Positions 1 to 7,495 of a DNA stretch of 30,072 nucleotides are shown here, one piece after another. The first letter of the stretch is position 1; each line of letters begins with the position of its first letter. The translations under genes were made by a program, and so were the position numbers. Source of the DNA: Prevotella sp. UBA5379 (GTDB lineage: Bacteria > Bacteroidota > Bacteroidia > Bacteroidales > Bacteroidaceae); the NCBI GenBank assembly GCA_002409785.1, contig DHOX01000070.1, positions 1 to 30,072 on the forward strand, given 5' to 3'. The notes below the pieces were generated by a model. It was not told where the DNA came from. It saw nothing but the letters and a program-made list of their open reading frames with translations, and did not search any database.

Positions 1-59
1 CCGGGCCCCTTTTCATGTCAGGGCTTCAGGGAGAACGTGGGAAACCATTGTGCTTTATT

Positions 60-78
60 CCTCTTCTTGAGGAAGAGG
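60..78. other. 7-bp hairpin upstream of the first promoter
   Basis: CCTCTTC (60-66) and GAAGAGG (72-78) are perfectly complementary around a TTGAG loop, and the stem can extend by T59-A79 and a T58-G80 wobble. No T-run follows, so it is not a classic terminator. It may belong to the 3' end of a transcription unit lying upstream of the window. The first 155 bases hold no gene that I can support. Confidence 0.35.
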
Positions 79-155
79 AGAATCCAAACCATTATCCAGG
101 AGTCTGAAAACATTGATTTTTAACTATAAAATTATATTATATCAGAAATAATTCG

Positions 156-163
156 TACCTTTG
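156..163 (+). promoter_or_regulatory. Bacteroidota -7 promoter element (TAnnTTTG) for the DUF177-rpmF-fabH operon
   Basis: The sequence reads TACCTTTG, an exact match to the TAnnTTTG consensus of the primary sigma factor of Bacteroidota. It lies 20 bases before the ATG at 184, so the predicted transcript start is near 168-170. No clear TTTG -33 box is seen upstream, and the flank is very AT-rich. Confidence 0.7.
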
Positions 164-183
164 CAGATCGTAAATTGTACGTT

Positions 184-711
184 ATGTATAGTTTGGCGCC
201 ATTTCATATTGACTTGAAGGCTTTAGGTGAGGGGGCGAATCCCTTTACATTTCAGCTGGGTGGCGAGTACTTTGAAGCTATTCATGCTTCTGAGGTGCAT
301 CGCGGGGAGTTAGGAGTCAATCTAACCATTTACCGGGTAGATGATGTCTTCGAACTCCATTTCCATATTCAGGGAAGCGTGTGTATACCTTGCGACATCT
401 GTTTGGATGATATGGATCAGCCGATAGATGCGGCAAGTAAAATGGTGGCGAAATTCGGTGAGGGCGTCTCAGATGATGATGATCTCGTGATAGTAAGAGA
501 GGAAGAAGGAATACTCGATATCTCGTGGTACATTTATGAGTTGATAGTTCTTAATATTCCCATCAGGCACGTGCATGCACCTGGAAAATGCAATCCTGCC
601 ATGATCGAAAAGCTCAATGAACTTTCTGCTACCCGAAGCAGCGATGGAAATACAGGGGAGGAAACCGATCCGCGTTGGGCTGCCCTCGATAAATTAAAGA
701 CAAAAAAATAA
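184..711 (+). CDS. DUF177/YceD family protein
   Basis: The 175-residue protein is acidic and belongs to the DUF177 (YceD) family, whose genes almost always sit directly before rpmF. Family members are thought to help 23S rRNA or 50S maturation, but the biochemistry is poorly defined. Visible features are the cysteines C67, C70 and C73 in VCIPCDIC, an acidic stretch with four consecutive Asp, and the C-terminal DPRWAALDKLK motif (164-174) typical of the family. I chose the ATG at 184, preceded by the promoter at 156-163. A TTG at 175 in the same frame would add only three residues and is less likely. The gene is 21 bases before rpmF and surely co-transcribed with it. The family call is strong; the function is inferred from context. 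Confidence 0.88.
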   Translation: MYSLAPFHIDLKALGEGANPFTFQLGGEYFEAIHASEVHRGELGVNLTIYRVDDVFELHFHIQGSVCIPCDICLDDMDQPIDAASKMVAKFGEGVSDDDDLVIVREEEGILDISWYIYELIVLNIPIRHVHAPGKCNPAMIEKLNELSATRSSDGNTGEETDPRWAALDKLKTKK

Positions 712-732
712 AACATTAAATTTTAAAGTATT

Positions 733-918
733 ATGGCACATCCTAAAAGAAGACAGTCTAAGAGTCGTACACTGAAGAGAAGAACTCACGATAAGGCAAT
801 AGCTCCTACACTGGCAGTATGTCCGAATTGCGGAGCTTATTATGAGTATCATAAAGTTTGCCCTTCTTGCGGTTATTACCGGGGCAAAGTTGCAATTGTA
901 AAGGAAGCAGCTGAATAA
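733..918 (+). CDS. rpmF: 50S ribosomal protein L32
   Basis: This 61-residue basic protein is ribosomal protein L32, a small component of the large subunit. It begins MAHPKRRQSKSRT, the usual Bacteroidota L32 start, and has four cysteines (C30, C33, C43, C46) in two CxxC pairs that form a zinc ribbon. Length and charge match the family. It follows the DUF177 gene, and its stop codon overlaps the fabH start by one base (TAATG at 916-920), so the ribosome probably re-initiates directly on fabH. The DUF177-rpmF-fabH order links ribosome assembly with fatty-acid synthesis in many bacteria. Confidence 0.97.
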   Translation: MAHPKRRQSKSRTLKRRTHDKAIAPTLAVCPNCGAYYEYHKVCPSCGYYRGKVAIVKEAAE

Positions 919-1943
919 TGGGAAAGGTTCACGCAATAATCACAGGTGTTGGAGGTTATGTACCTGATTATATCCTCACCAATGAGGAGTTATCCCGCAT
1001 GGTAGATACCAACGATGAATGGATTACGACTCGCGTGGGAATCAAAGAGCGTCGAATTCTGACGGAGGAAGGTTTAGGCACGAGTTATATGGCCCGTAAA
1101 GCTGCCAAGCAATTACTCCAGAAGACCGGCGTGGATCCAGATACGATTGACGCCCTCATCGTTACGACGACGACACCTGATTATCCGTTCCCTTCTACAG
1201 CTTCTATCGTACTGGGCAAGTTAGGCTTGAAGAATGCCTTTGCCTTTGATCTCTCTGCAGCTTGTTGTGGCTTCTTGTATACGCTGAATATAGCTGCAAG
1301 CATGATTGAAAGCGGGCGTTGCAAGAAAGTTATTGTCATTGGAGCGGACAAGATGTCTTCGGTAGTTGATTATACCGACCGTTCTACCTGTACGCTCTTT
1401 GGAGACGGTGCAGGAGCGGTTCTGGTGGAAGGAACGGAAGAAGAGGGGATCGGATTGCAGAATTCTTTCCTTCGTACGGATGGGAAGGGGCTTCCCTTCC
1501 TGCACATGAAGGCAGGTGGTTCTGTCTGTCCGGCTTCACGCTTTACCGTTGATCATCGTTTGCATTATATCTATCAGGAAGGTCGTACCGTATTTCGTTA
1601 TGCTGTAACGGATATGAGTGATGATGTGATGAAAATACTGAAAGACAATCATCTCACGGCTGATGATATTCAATGGGTGATTCCCCATGAGGCTAATTTC
1701 CGTATTATTGAGGCAGTATGCCGGCGTGCCGGCGTGCCTCTGGAAAAGACGGTAGTGAATATTGATCATTATGGCAATACCAGTTCTGCTACCATTCCGT
1801 TGGCTCTTTGGGATGCGGAAGGTAAGTTGAAAAAGGGTGATAATATCATTTTTACAGCTTTTGGTGCTGGATTTGTTCATGGAGCCTCGTATTATAAATG
1901 GGCTTATGATGGAGCCGAAGTAGCAGCTCCTACCAAGAAATGA
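918..1943 (+). CDS. fabH: 3-oxoacyl-[ACP] synthase III (KAS III)
   Basis: FabH starts type II fatty-acid synthesis by condensing an acyl-CoA primer with malonyl-ACP. The 341-residue protein carries the full catalytic triad: C116 in the AACCGF context (the cysteine in the position of E. coli C112), H257 in VIPHEANFRI, and N287 in HYGNTSSA. The C-terminal FGAGF glycine-rich loop is also present. C117 next to the active cysteine replaces the usual alanine. The ATG at 918 overlaps the rpmF stop. In Bacteroidota this enzyme is expected to accept branched primers, giving iso and anteiso fatty acids; that is family knowledge and not visible here. A strong terminator follows at 1962-2002. Confidence 0.97.
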   Translation: MGKVHAIITGVGGYVPDYILTNEELSRMVDTNDEWITTRVGIKERRILTEEGLGTSYMARKAAKQLLQKTGVDPDTIDALIVTTTTPDYPFPSTASIVLGKLGLKNAFAFDLSAACCGFLYTLNIAASMIESGRCKKVIVIGADKMSSVVDYTDRSTCTLFGDGAGAVLVEGTEEEGIGLQNSFLRTDGKGLPFLHMKAGGSVCPASRFTVDHRLHYIYQEGRTVFRYAVTDMSDDVMKILKDNHLTADDIQWVIPHEANFRIIEAVCRRAGVPLEKTVVNIDHYGNTSSATIPLALWDAEGKLKKGDNIIFTAFGAGFVHGASYYKWAYDGAEVAAPTKK

Positions 1944-1961
1944 GTATCACTAACAATAAGG

Positions 1962-2004
1962 AAAAGCGCATCTTTCGTCATTCTTTTGGAAGATGCGCTT
2001 TTTT
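1962..2004 (+). terminator. Rho-independent terminator after fabH
   Basis: A perfect 13-bp stem, AAAAGCGCATCTT (1962-1974) with AAGATGCGCTTTT (1990-2002), encloses a 15-base loop and ends in a T-run of six. It closes the DUF177-rpmF-fabH operon and separates it from era. The A/T-flanked stem could also work on the opposite strand. Confidence 0.85.
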
Positions 2005-2044
2005 GTCAGAGAATGAATAAGAGCAACAGCATATCAGAAAGCTT

Positions 2045-2926
2045 ATGTTTAAAGCGGGTTTTGTAAATATCGTCGGTAATCCCAATGTAGGAAAAAGTTC
2101 GTTAATGAACCGGCTGGTGGGTGAACGTATCTCGATAGCTACGTTTAAGGCCCAGACGACGCGTCATCGTATCATGGGAATTGTGAATGATCAGGATTGT
2201 CAGATCGTTTTCTCTGATACCCCGGGAGTGTTAAAGCCAAATTATAAGATGCAGGAGTACATGCTTGCCTTCTCAGAGTCAGCACTGTCGGATGCAGATA
2301 TTTTATTGTATGTAACGGATGTTGTAGAGGATCCTGAGAAGAACATGGACTTTCTGGAGAAGGTGAGGGAGATGACCATTCCAGTGTTGCTTTTGATCAA
2401 TAAGATAGATCTTGTGGACCAGAAGGTCCTGGGTGATCTTGTTGACCAGTGGCATGGCCTGCTGCCTGATGCAGAGATCCTTCCGATCTCAGCTCAGAAT
2501 AAGTTTGGCATTGATGTTCTTCTCAAGCGCATTAAGGAGCTGTTACCGGAGAACCCCGCCTATTTCGATAAAGACCAGTTGACGGATAAACCCGCCCGCT
2601 TTTTTGTCAGTGAGATCATCCGGGAAAAGATCCTGCTCTATTATGATAAGGAGATCCCTTACTCTGTGGAAGTTCATGTGGATGAGTTTAAGGAAGCTGA
2701 AAAGATCATTCATATTCATGCCATAATCTATGTGGAGCGTGATTCGCAGAAGGGCATTATCATTGGACATAAAGGCATAGCCTTGAAAAAAGTAGGAACA
2801 GAATCAAGAAAAGCTCTAGAAAAGTTTTTCGGGAAGAAGGTATATCTAGAACTTCTGGTAAAAGTCGATGAAGACTGGAGGAGTTCAGCGCATGAGCTGG
2901 ACCTGTTTGGGTATAATCCCAAATAG
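2045..2926 (+). CDS. era: GTPase Era, 16S rRNA/30S maturation factor
   Basis: Era is an essential GTPase that binds the 3' end of 16S rRNA and helps 30S assembly. The 293-residue protein has the P-loop GNPNVGKSS (11-19), the switch segment around TTRHRIMG, DTPG (58-61), NKID (119-122), and a C-terminal KH domain with the loop GIIIGHKGIALKK, followed by the terminal segment that contacts the anti-Shine-Dalgarno region. Length is normal for Era. The ATG at 2045 puts the P-loop at the usual distance from the N-terminus. It stands alone after the fabH terminator, 164 bases before der, its partner in ribosome biogenesis. No TAnnTTTG element is seen in the 40 bases between terminator and start, so some read-through from fabH is possible. 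Confidence 0.97.
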   Translation: MFKAGFVNIVGNPNVGKSSLMNRLVGERISIATFKAQTTRHRIMGIVNDQDCQIVFSDTPGVLKPNYKMQEYMLAFSESALSDADILLYVTDVVEDPEKNMDFLEKVREMTIPVLLLINKIDLVDQKVLGDLVDQWHGLLPDAEILPISAQNKFGIDVLLKRIKELLPENPAYFDKDQLTDKPARFFVSEIIREKILLYYDKEIPYSVEVHVDEFKEAEKIIHIHAIIYVERDSQKGIIIGHKGIALKKVGTESRKALEKFFGKKVYLELLVKVDEDWRSSAHELDLFGYNPK

Positions 2927-2981
2927 AACAGAGGTTTCAATGATGATAACTTTTGTTTCTTGAGATTTTAGTATTTAGGAT

Positions 2982-3057
2982 GGCCCTGAATGGATGAGGG
3001 TCTAACTCTCCGGATCAGATGCGATTTATGAGCGCATGGAAAAAGATTCAGAGGGCC
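2982..3057 (+). other. Possible structured der leader with competing pairings
   Basis: GGCCCT (2982-2987) can pair locally with AGGGTC (2997-3002, one G-U) or distally with AGGGCC (3052-3057, perfect). The distal pairing would enclose a small hairpin ATGCG/CGCAT (3019-3023 with 3033-3037). The stretch lies between era and the der start at 3091. Six-base pairings can occur by chance, so this is tentative. Confidence 0.3.
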
Positions 3058-3090
3058 GAAGAATGTATAACTTCAGTAATTAAACAGAAA

Positions 3091-4404
3091 ATGGCAAATT
3101 TAGTTGCAATTGTAGGCCGTCCAAACGTCGGCAAGTCAACTCTTTTTAATCGTTTAACCCAGTCACGTCGTGCTATTGTGAGTGACACGGCCGGGACTAC
3201 CCGTGACTGTCAATATGGCAAGTGTACCTGGAATGGTATGGAATTCTCGGTCGTAGATACAGGAGGATGGGTGGTCAATTCAGAGGATGTGTTTGCGGAT
3301 GCAATCCGTAAACAGGTAGTTGTTGCCAGTCAGAGATCAGATCTTATCTTGTTTCTTGTAGATATAGAAACAGGCGTTACGGACTGGGATGAAGATGTGG
3401 CCAGGATCTTGCGGCGGAGCCATATTCCGGTTATTCTGGTGGCTAATAAGGTGGATAACAGTTCAGATTATTATGAGGCTGCTGATTTTTACCAACTCGG
3501 TCTGGGGGAGCCCCAGTGCATCAGTGCTGCTACGGGTGGCGGCACAGGCGATCTGCTGGATCTGATCCTGCAGAAGTTGAAAAATGCACCAGAAGAAAAG
3601 ATAGACGAGGATATTCCCCGTTTTGCTGTGGTCGGTCGTCCGAATGCAGGAAAGAGCAGTCTGATCAATGCCATGATAGGCGAGAACAGGAGTATTGTGA
3701 CAGATATTGCCGGTACGACACGGGACAGCATCTATACACGTTATACCCAGTTCGGATTTGATTTCTATCTTGTAGACACGGCGGGTATCCGCAAGAAAAA
3801 CAAGGTCACCGAAGATCTGGAGTTCTATTCAGTCATGCGTTCAATCCGCTCGATAGAAAATAGTGACGTATGTATACTGATGCTGGATGCTACTAAAGGT
3901 ATCGAGTCACAGGATATGAATATCTTCCAGTTGATCCAGAAGAATAACAAGTCATTGGTTGTGGTAGTGAATAAATGGGATCTCGTTGAGGATAAGAGTC
4001 AGAAGGTGATTGATACTTTCAGGGATGCAATCTACAGACGTATGTCACCGTTTGTGGATTTTCCAGTCATTTTTGCGTCTGCTCTTACCAAGCAACGTAT
4101 TTTCAAGGTTCTTGAAACGGCTAAACAGGTCTATCTGAACCGCAAGACACATGTGGGAACGGCGAAATTGAATGAAGTGATGCTTCCGATCATAGAAGCT
4201 AATCCTCCCCAGAGCATCAAGGGGAAATACATAAAGATCAAATATTGTACGCAGATTCCGGATACGCAGATCCCTTCATTCGTGTTTTATGCTAATCTTC
4301 CGCAGTATGTGAAGGAAAATTACCGCCGTTATCTCGAAAACCAGATCCGTGGGCACTGGTCAATGCATGGTTGTCCCATCAATGTCTTTGTCCGTCAGAA
4401 ATAA
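3091..4404 (+). CDS. der: GTPase Der (EngA), double GTPase for 50S assembly
   Basis: Der has two tandem GTPase domains and a C-terminal KH-like domain and is needed for 50S subunit maturation. From the ATG at 3091 the protein has 437 residues, the normal length. Domain 1 has GRPNVGKST (9-17), DTGGW and NKVD. Domain 2 has GRPNAGKSS (from about 182), DTAGI and NKWD. The last ~85 residues form the KH-like domain. An upstream in-frame ATG at 3019 would add 24 residues before MANLVAIVGRP. No homologue that I know starts that way, so I reject it. The stop overlaps the start of the next gene (TAATG, 4402-4406), which implies translational coupling to the small lipoprotein. Confidence 0.96.
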   Translation: MANLVAIVGRPNVGKSTLFNRLTQSRRAIVSDTAGTTRDCQYGKCTWNGMEFSVVDTGGWVVNSEDVFADAIRKQVVVASQRSDLILFLVDIETGVTDWDEDVARILRRSHIPVILVANKVDNSSDYYEAADFYQLGLGEPQCISAATGGGTGDLLDLILQKLKNAPEEKIDEDIPRFAVVGRPNAGKSSLINAMIGENRSIVTDIAGTTRDSIYTRYTQFGFDFYLVDTAGIRKKNKVTEDLEFYSVMRSIRSIENSDVCILMLDATKGIESQDMNIFQLIQKNNKSLVVVVNKWDLVEDKSQKVIDTFRDAIYRRMSPFVDFPVIFASALTKQRIFKVLETAKQVYLNRKTHVGTAKLNEVMLPIIEANPPQSIKGKYIKIKYCTQIPDTQIPSFVFYANLPQYVKENYRRYLENQIRGHWSMHGCPINVFVRQK

Positions 4405-4802
4405 TGAAAAAACTTTTATTCCTTTTTGTCGGTTTCCTTCTGATGGCATTCTTAAACGGATGCCATCACCGGATTGACCCCTCTGATATGGCTGCTATTA
4501 CAGCCAAGGGATATTATGACCAACTGCTGAAGGGGAAGGTCAATGATTTCGTTGAGGGTACCTATCATGCCTATCCTATCCCGAAAGTTCTTCATGAGCA
4601 GTTGATCGCCAATGCGAAAATGTTTGTCGGTACTCAGGATTCCCTTCATAAAGGGATTCAGAAAATAGATATTGTCGATTCTAAGATCGATACGGTCTCC
4701 CATACAGATAATGCTTTCTTGAAATTTTATTATGGAGATGGAACGGAGGAAAACATACTTGTTCCGATGGTCGAGCATAAAGGAAAATGGATGATGCGCT
4801 GA
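4404..4802 (+). CDS. Small lipoprotein of unknown function, coupled to der
   Basis: A 132-residue predicted lipoprotein. It starts MKKLLFLFVGFLLMAFLNGC, a type II signal peptide with an LNGC lipobox and the modified cysteine at position 20. The mature part is about 112 residues, alternating predicted helix and strand, ending EHKGKWMMR. This layout (lipobox, a ~100-residue alpha+beta domain, a final strand with KWM) resembles small NTF2-like or DUF4878-type lipoproteins of Bacteroidota, but I cannot assign a family with confidence. I chose the ATG at 4404 because it overlaps the der stop and starts exactly at the signal peptide; a start at 4371 would place 11 extra residues before it. It converges with mlaF, leaving only 12 bases between the two stop codons. 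Confidence 0.8.
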   Translation: MKKLLFLFVGFLLMAFLNGCHHRIDPSDMAAITAKGYYDQLLKGKVNDFVEGTYHAYPIPKVLHEQLIANAKMFVGTQDSLHKGIQKIDIVDSKIDTVSHTDNAFLKFYYGDGTEENILVPMVEHKGKWMMR

Positions 4803-4814
4803 TGACTTCAGTTT

Positions 4815-5600
4815 TTAACGCAATGATTTCTCTTCCTGATCCTCATTCGTTTCCGCTTCCTTTACCTTTTTGAACAAGTCTGAAGCAAAGATCAGGTCAT
4901 TGAGATGCTTGTTGGTACTGTTCATCACCTCCTCCTTTGTACCTTGCCAGTCCTTATGTCCCTTGTAAATGAACAGGATATTTTCACCGATCCCCATTAC
5001 AGAGTTCATGTCATGAGTATTGATGATCGTTGTCATATTATATTCTTTCGTGATCCCGGAAAGGAGTTTATCGATGACAATGGATGTTTTGGGATCCAAT
5101 CCGGAGTTAGGCTCATCGCAAAACAGATATTTCGGGTTAAGGACAATGGCCCGTGCGATCGCCACACGCTTCTGCATACCCCCTGAAATTTCTGCCGGGT
5201 ATTTGTGCTCAGCATCAAGAAGGTTTACGCGGGCTAGACATTCTTCCGCCCTTTTGATCCGTTCTTTCAAGTTTTTGTTAGAAAAGACATCCAACGGGAA
5301 TCGCACGTTCTCCTGTACCGTCAGAGAGTCGAAGAGCGCCCCTCCTTGAAAGATCATGCCCATTTCACGCCGCATCATGGACATCTCCTTCTTGCTCATC
5401 TCCACAAAGTTCCGCCCGTCGTAAAGGATCTGTCCGGAGGTCGGTTTGAGCAGTCCGATAAGATTCTTCATAAGTACAGTCTTCCCTGATCCACTTTGTC
5501 CGATAACCAGATTCGTCTTACCCGTTTCGAATGTAGTATTGATATCGAACAGAACCGTCTTATCCTCAAAACTCTTTGTCAGATCTTTAACTTCTATCAT
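4815..5600 (-). CDS. mlaF: ABC transporter ATPase, MlaF family (phospholipid/MCE transport)
   Basis: This 261-residue cytoplasmic ATPase matches the MlaF/Ttg2A family that energises MCE-type lipid transport between inner and outer membranes. Motifs are the Walker A GQSGSGKT (34-41), Q-loop FQGGALF, signature ISGGMQKR (138-145), Walker B YLFCDEP with the following NSGLDP, and H-loop INTHDM. The MSMMRREMGMIFQGGALFDSLTV stretch, broken up here by the Q-loop, is typical of MlaF. A charged tail of ~25 residues (KKVKEAETNEDQEEK) follows the ATPase core. It lies 31 bases after mlaE on the same strand and is presumably its partner. No substrate-binding MCE (mlaD) gene follows; its place is taken by the convergent lipoprotein. 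Confidence 0.9.
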   Translation of the reverse strand: MIEVKDLTKSFEDKTVLFDINTTFETGKTNLVIGQSGSGKTVLMKNLIGLLKPTSGQILYDGRNFVEMSKKEMSMMRREMGMIFQGGALFDSLTVQENVRFPLDVFSNKNLKERIKRAEECLARVNLLDAEHKYPAEISGGMQKRVAIARAIVLNPKYLFCDEPNSGLDPKTSIVIDKLLSGITKEYNMTTIINTHDMNSVMGIGENILFIYKGHKDWQGTKEEVMNSTNKHLNDLIFASDLFKKVKEAETNEDQEEKSLR

Positions 5601-5631
5601 ATTTCAAGCCTTTAAAAAACACCCTTCAGGA

Positions 5632-6378
5632 CTAAGAAAGCAACTGGGTCAGGAAAATATCAGAGAACAGGATGAGCACACTACTGTTGACGACCGCATT
5701 CGTGCTGGCTTTGCCAACTTCTACAGAACCACCCTCCACCGTGTAACCAAAATAGGAGGAAACACTAGCAATGATAAAGGCAAAGAACAAACTTTTGATC
5801 ATGCTCATCCATATAAACCATTCATTGAATGAATGCTGGATTCCCAAAGTCAGGTCATCCGGTGAGATGATATGTCCGATATAAGCCGTACCGTAAGCTC
5901 CGAGAATTCCCATGGCCGATGAGAAAATGACCAGGAAAGGCATGATCGTCATCAGCCCCAGTATTTTAGGCATGATCAGATAATTAGCAGAATTGATCCC
6001 CATGATGTCAAGTGCATCTATCTGTTGGGTTACCCGCATTGTTCCCAGTTCTGAAGCAATGTTAGAACCCACTTTCCCCGCCAGGATCAAGCACATGATG
6101 GAGGAGGAAAATTCGAGCAGCATGATCTCTCTCGTGACATAACCAGACACCCAGCGAGGCATCCAGGGACTCTGGACGTTGACTTTGATCTGGATACAGA
6201 TTACGGCACCGATAAAGAAAGAAATCAGGAGGACGATTCCGATGGAGTTCACACCGAGTTGCAGCATCTCCTTGACGTACCTCTTCAAAAACATTCGCAT
6301 TCTGTCAGGCCTGGAGAACGATCGCCCCATGAGAGTCAGATACTTGCCGAATGTTGTAAGCCACTTGAATAATAGCAT
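5632..6378 (-). CDS. mlaE: MlaE family ABC permease
   Basis: The 248-residue integral membrane protein is a MlaE-type permease, the transmembrane half of the MCE lipid transporter. It has the conserved sequence around EFSSSIMCLILAGKVGS and the ELGTMRVTQQIDALD segment that couples to the ATPase, plus five or six hydrophobic stretches. I chose the ATG at 6378 (MLLFKWLTTFGK). The open frame extends to 6438, but a consensus promoter at 6406-6413 lies inside that extension, so the longer form would not be transcribed from it. It is divergent from lptB and co-directional with mlaF. The substrate (probably phospholipid) and the transport direction are inferred from the family. Confidence 0.9.
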   Translation of the reverse strand: MLLFKWLTTFGKYLTLMGRSFSRPDRMRMFLKRYVKEMLQLGVNSIGIVLLISFFIGAVICIQIKVNVQSPWMPRWVSGYVTREIMLLEFSSSIMCLILAGKVGSNIASELGTMRVTQQIDALDIMGINSANYLIMPKILGLMTIMPFLVIFSSAMGILGAYGTAYIGHIISPDDLTLGIQHSFNEWFIWMSMIKSLFFAFIIASVSSYFGYTVEGGSVEVGKASTNAVVNSSVLILFSDIFLTQLLS

Positions 6379-6405
6379 ATATGTATCTCCAAACGTTTGT
6401 GTATG

Positions 6406-6413
6406 CAAAAGTA
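6406..6413 (-). promoter_or_regulatory. -7 promoter element for mlaE-mlaF
   Basis: Read on the minus strand the sequence is TACTTTTG, matching TAnnTTTG. The predicted start site is about 20 bases before the mlaE ATG at 6378, and this position is what decides that start codon. A TTGCAG further upstream is a possible but poorly spaced -33 box. Confidence 0.65.
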
Positions 6414-6487
6414 ACCAAAATCTAATAAAAAACTGCAATATAATTGATAGTTTTTGGATTTGACAACGTTATTCTCTTCTTTTTTCG

Positions 6488-6495
6488 TATTTTTG
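6488..6495 (+). promoter_or_regulatory. -7 promoter element for lptB
   Basis: TATTTTTG matches TAnnTTTG and lies 18 bases before the lptB ATG at 6514. Together with the mlaE promoter it forms a divergent pair about 75 bases apart. The nearest upstream TTTG (6459-6462) is spaced 25 bases away, longer than the usual 19-20. Confidence 0.65.
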
Positions 6496-6513
6496 CATCT
6501 AAATAAAGGGATT

Positions 6514-7380
6514 ATGGATCATATAGATGTGGAACAGGTAAAAAAGTTACAGTCTGTTGCCGGAGGAGGGCAGAACGTACAGCCGCTGCAACGGTCTGTC
6601 CTGAGAACCGACGGACTTGTGAAGAGATATGGCAAGCGGACCGTGGCAAATAAGGTGACCATCAACGTGAAGCAAGGCGAAATCGTCGGTCTTCTCGGAC
6701 CGAACGGAGCGGGGAAGACGACATCGTTCTACATGACCACAGGACTGATCCGGCCGAATGCCGGGCATGTTTATATTAATGACAAGGAGATAACAGACTA
6801 TCCCGTATACAAACGTGCCCGTGCCGGTATTGGTTATCTTCCGCAGGAAGCGAGTGTCTTCCGGAAAATGAGCGTGGAAGATAATATTATGTCAGTTCTG
6901 GAGATGACGAAGCTTTCTCATAAGCAACAACTTGTAGAACTGGAGAGTTTGATCAAGGAATTCCGGCTTACCAAGGTGAGGCGGAATAAGGGTGACCGGC
7001 TTTCCGGTGGAGAACGGCGGCGTACAGAGATAGCCAGATGCCTGGCCATCCATCCGAAATTTATCATGCTTGATGAACCTTTTGCAGGCGTCGATCCGAT
7101 TGCAGTGGAGGATATTCAGCACATTGTCTGGCGTTTGAAATATAGAAATATCGGTATCTTGATCACTGACCATAATGTGCAGGAAACACTGTCCATTACG
7201 GATCGTGCCTATCTCCTTTTTGAAGGCCGTATCCTCTTTCAGGGACTGCCCGAAGAACTTGCGGTCAACCCGATTGTACGTAAGAACTATTTGAGTGAGA
7301 ATTTTGTCTATCGCCGCTTCAAACCGAATGTAGAGGATGAGGAAGCAGAGGAGGAATCGGAAGGGGAAATGGCGAAGTAG
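6514..7380 (+). CDS. lptB: LPS export ABC transporter ATPase LptB
   Basis: LptB powers extraction of lipopolysaccharide from the inner membrane and its transfer across the Lpt bridge. The 288-residue protein shows Walker A GPNGAGKTT (from 62), the LptB-typical GYLPQEASVFRKMSVEDNI, signature LSGGERRRTEIAR, Walker B FIMLDEPFAGVDP, and H-loop ITDHNV. It is longer than the ~241-residue enterobacterial form. About 28 residues precede the ABC core (MDHIDVEQ...), and a very acidic tail (NVEDEEAEEESEGEMAK) ends the chain. I chose the ATG at 6514, just after the promoter; the frame is open to 6454, which lies before the promoter. The family call is firm; the roles of the two tails are unknown. Confidence 0.93.
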   Translation: MDHIDVEQVKKLQSVAGGGQNVQPLQRSVLRTDGLVKRYGKRTVANKVTINVKQGEIVGLLGPNGAGKTTSFYMTTGLIRPNAGHVYINDKEITDYPVYKRARAGIGYLPQEASVFRKMSVEDNIMSVLEMTKLSHKQQLVELESLIKEFRLTKVRRNKGDRLSGGERRRTEIARCLAIHPKFIMLDEPFAGVDPIAVEDIQHIVWRLKYRNIGILITDHNVQETLSITDRAYLLFEGRILFQGLPEELAVNPIVRKNYLSENFVYRRFKPNVEDEEAEEESEGEMAK

Positions 7381-7442
7381 CCATGCAATGATTTAAAAAG
7401 CAGATTTTTCACCTTTTATTAGGAATATTCGCTAATAATGCG

Positions 7443-7450
7443 TAATTTTG
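7443..7450 (+). promoter_or_regulatory. -7 promoter element for tig
   Basis: TAATTTTG matches TAnnTTTG, 45 bases before the trigger factor ATG at 7496. No clear -33 TTTG is visible. It gives tig its own start site separate from lptB. Confidence 0.6.
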
Positions 7451-7495
7451 CACTCCTATTGCTGCATAATTAATTAAATAACAAATACATCAGAG

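Noticed and set aside
1..123. Open frame from the window edge to a TAA at 121, possible 3' end of an upstream gene
   Set aside because: The 40 residues match nothing I recognise and other frames are also open for long parts; evidence is too thin to call a partial gene.
3019..3090. Upstream in-frame start of der at 3019
   Set aside because: It would add 24 residues before the universal MANLVAIVGRP beginning; the ATG at 3091 gives the normal 437-residue length.
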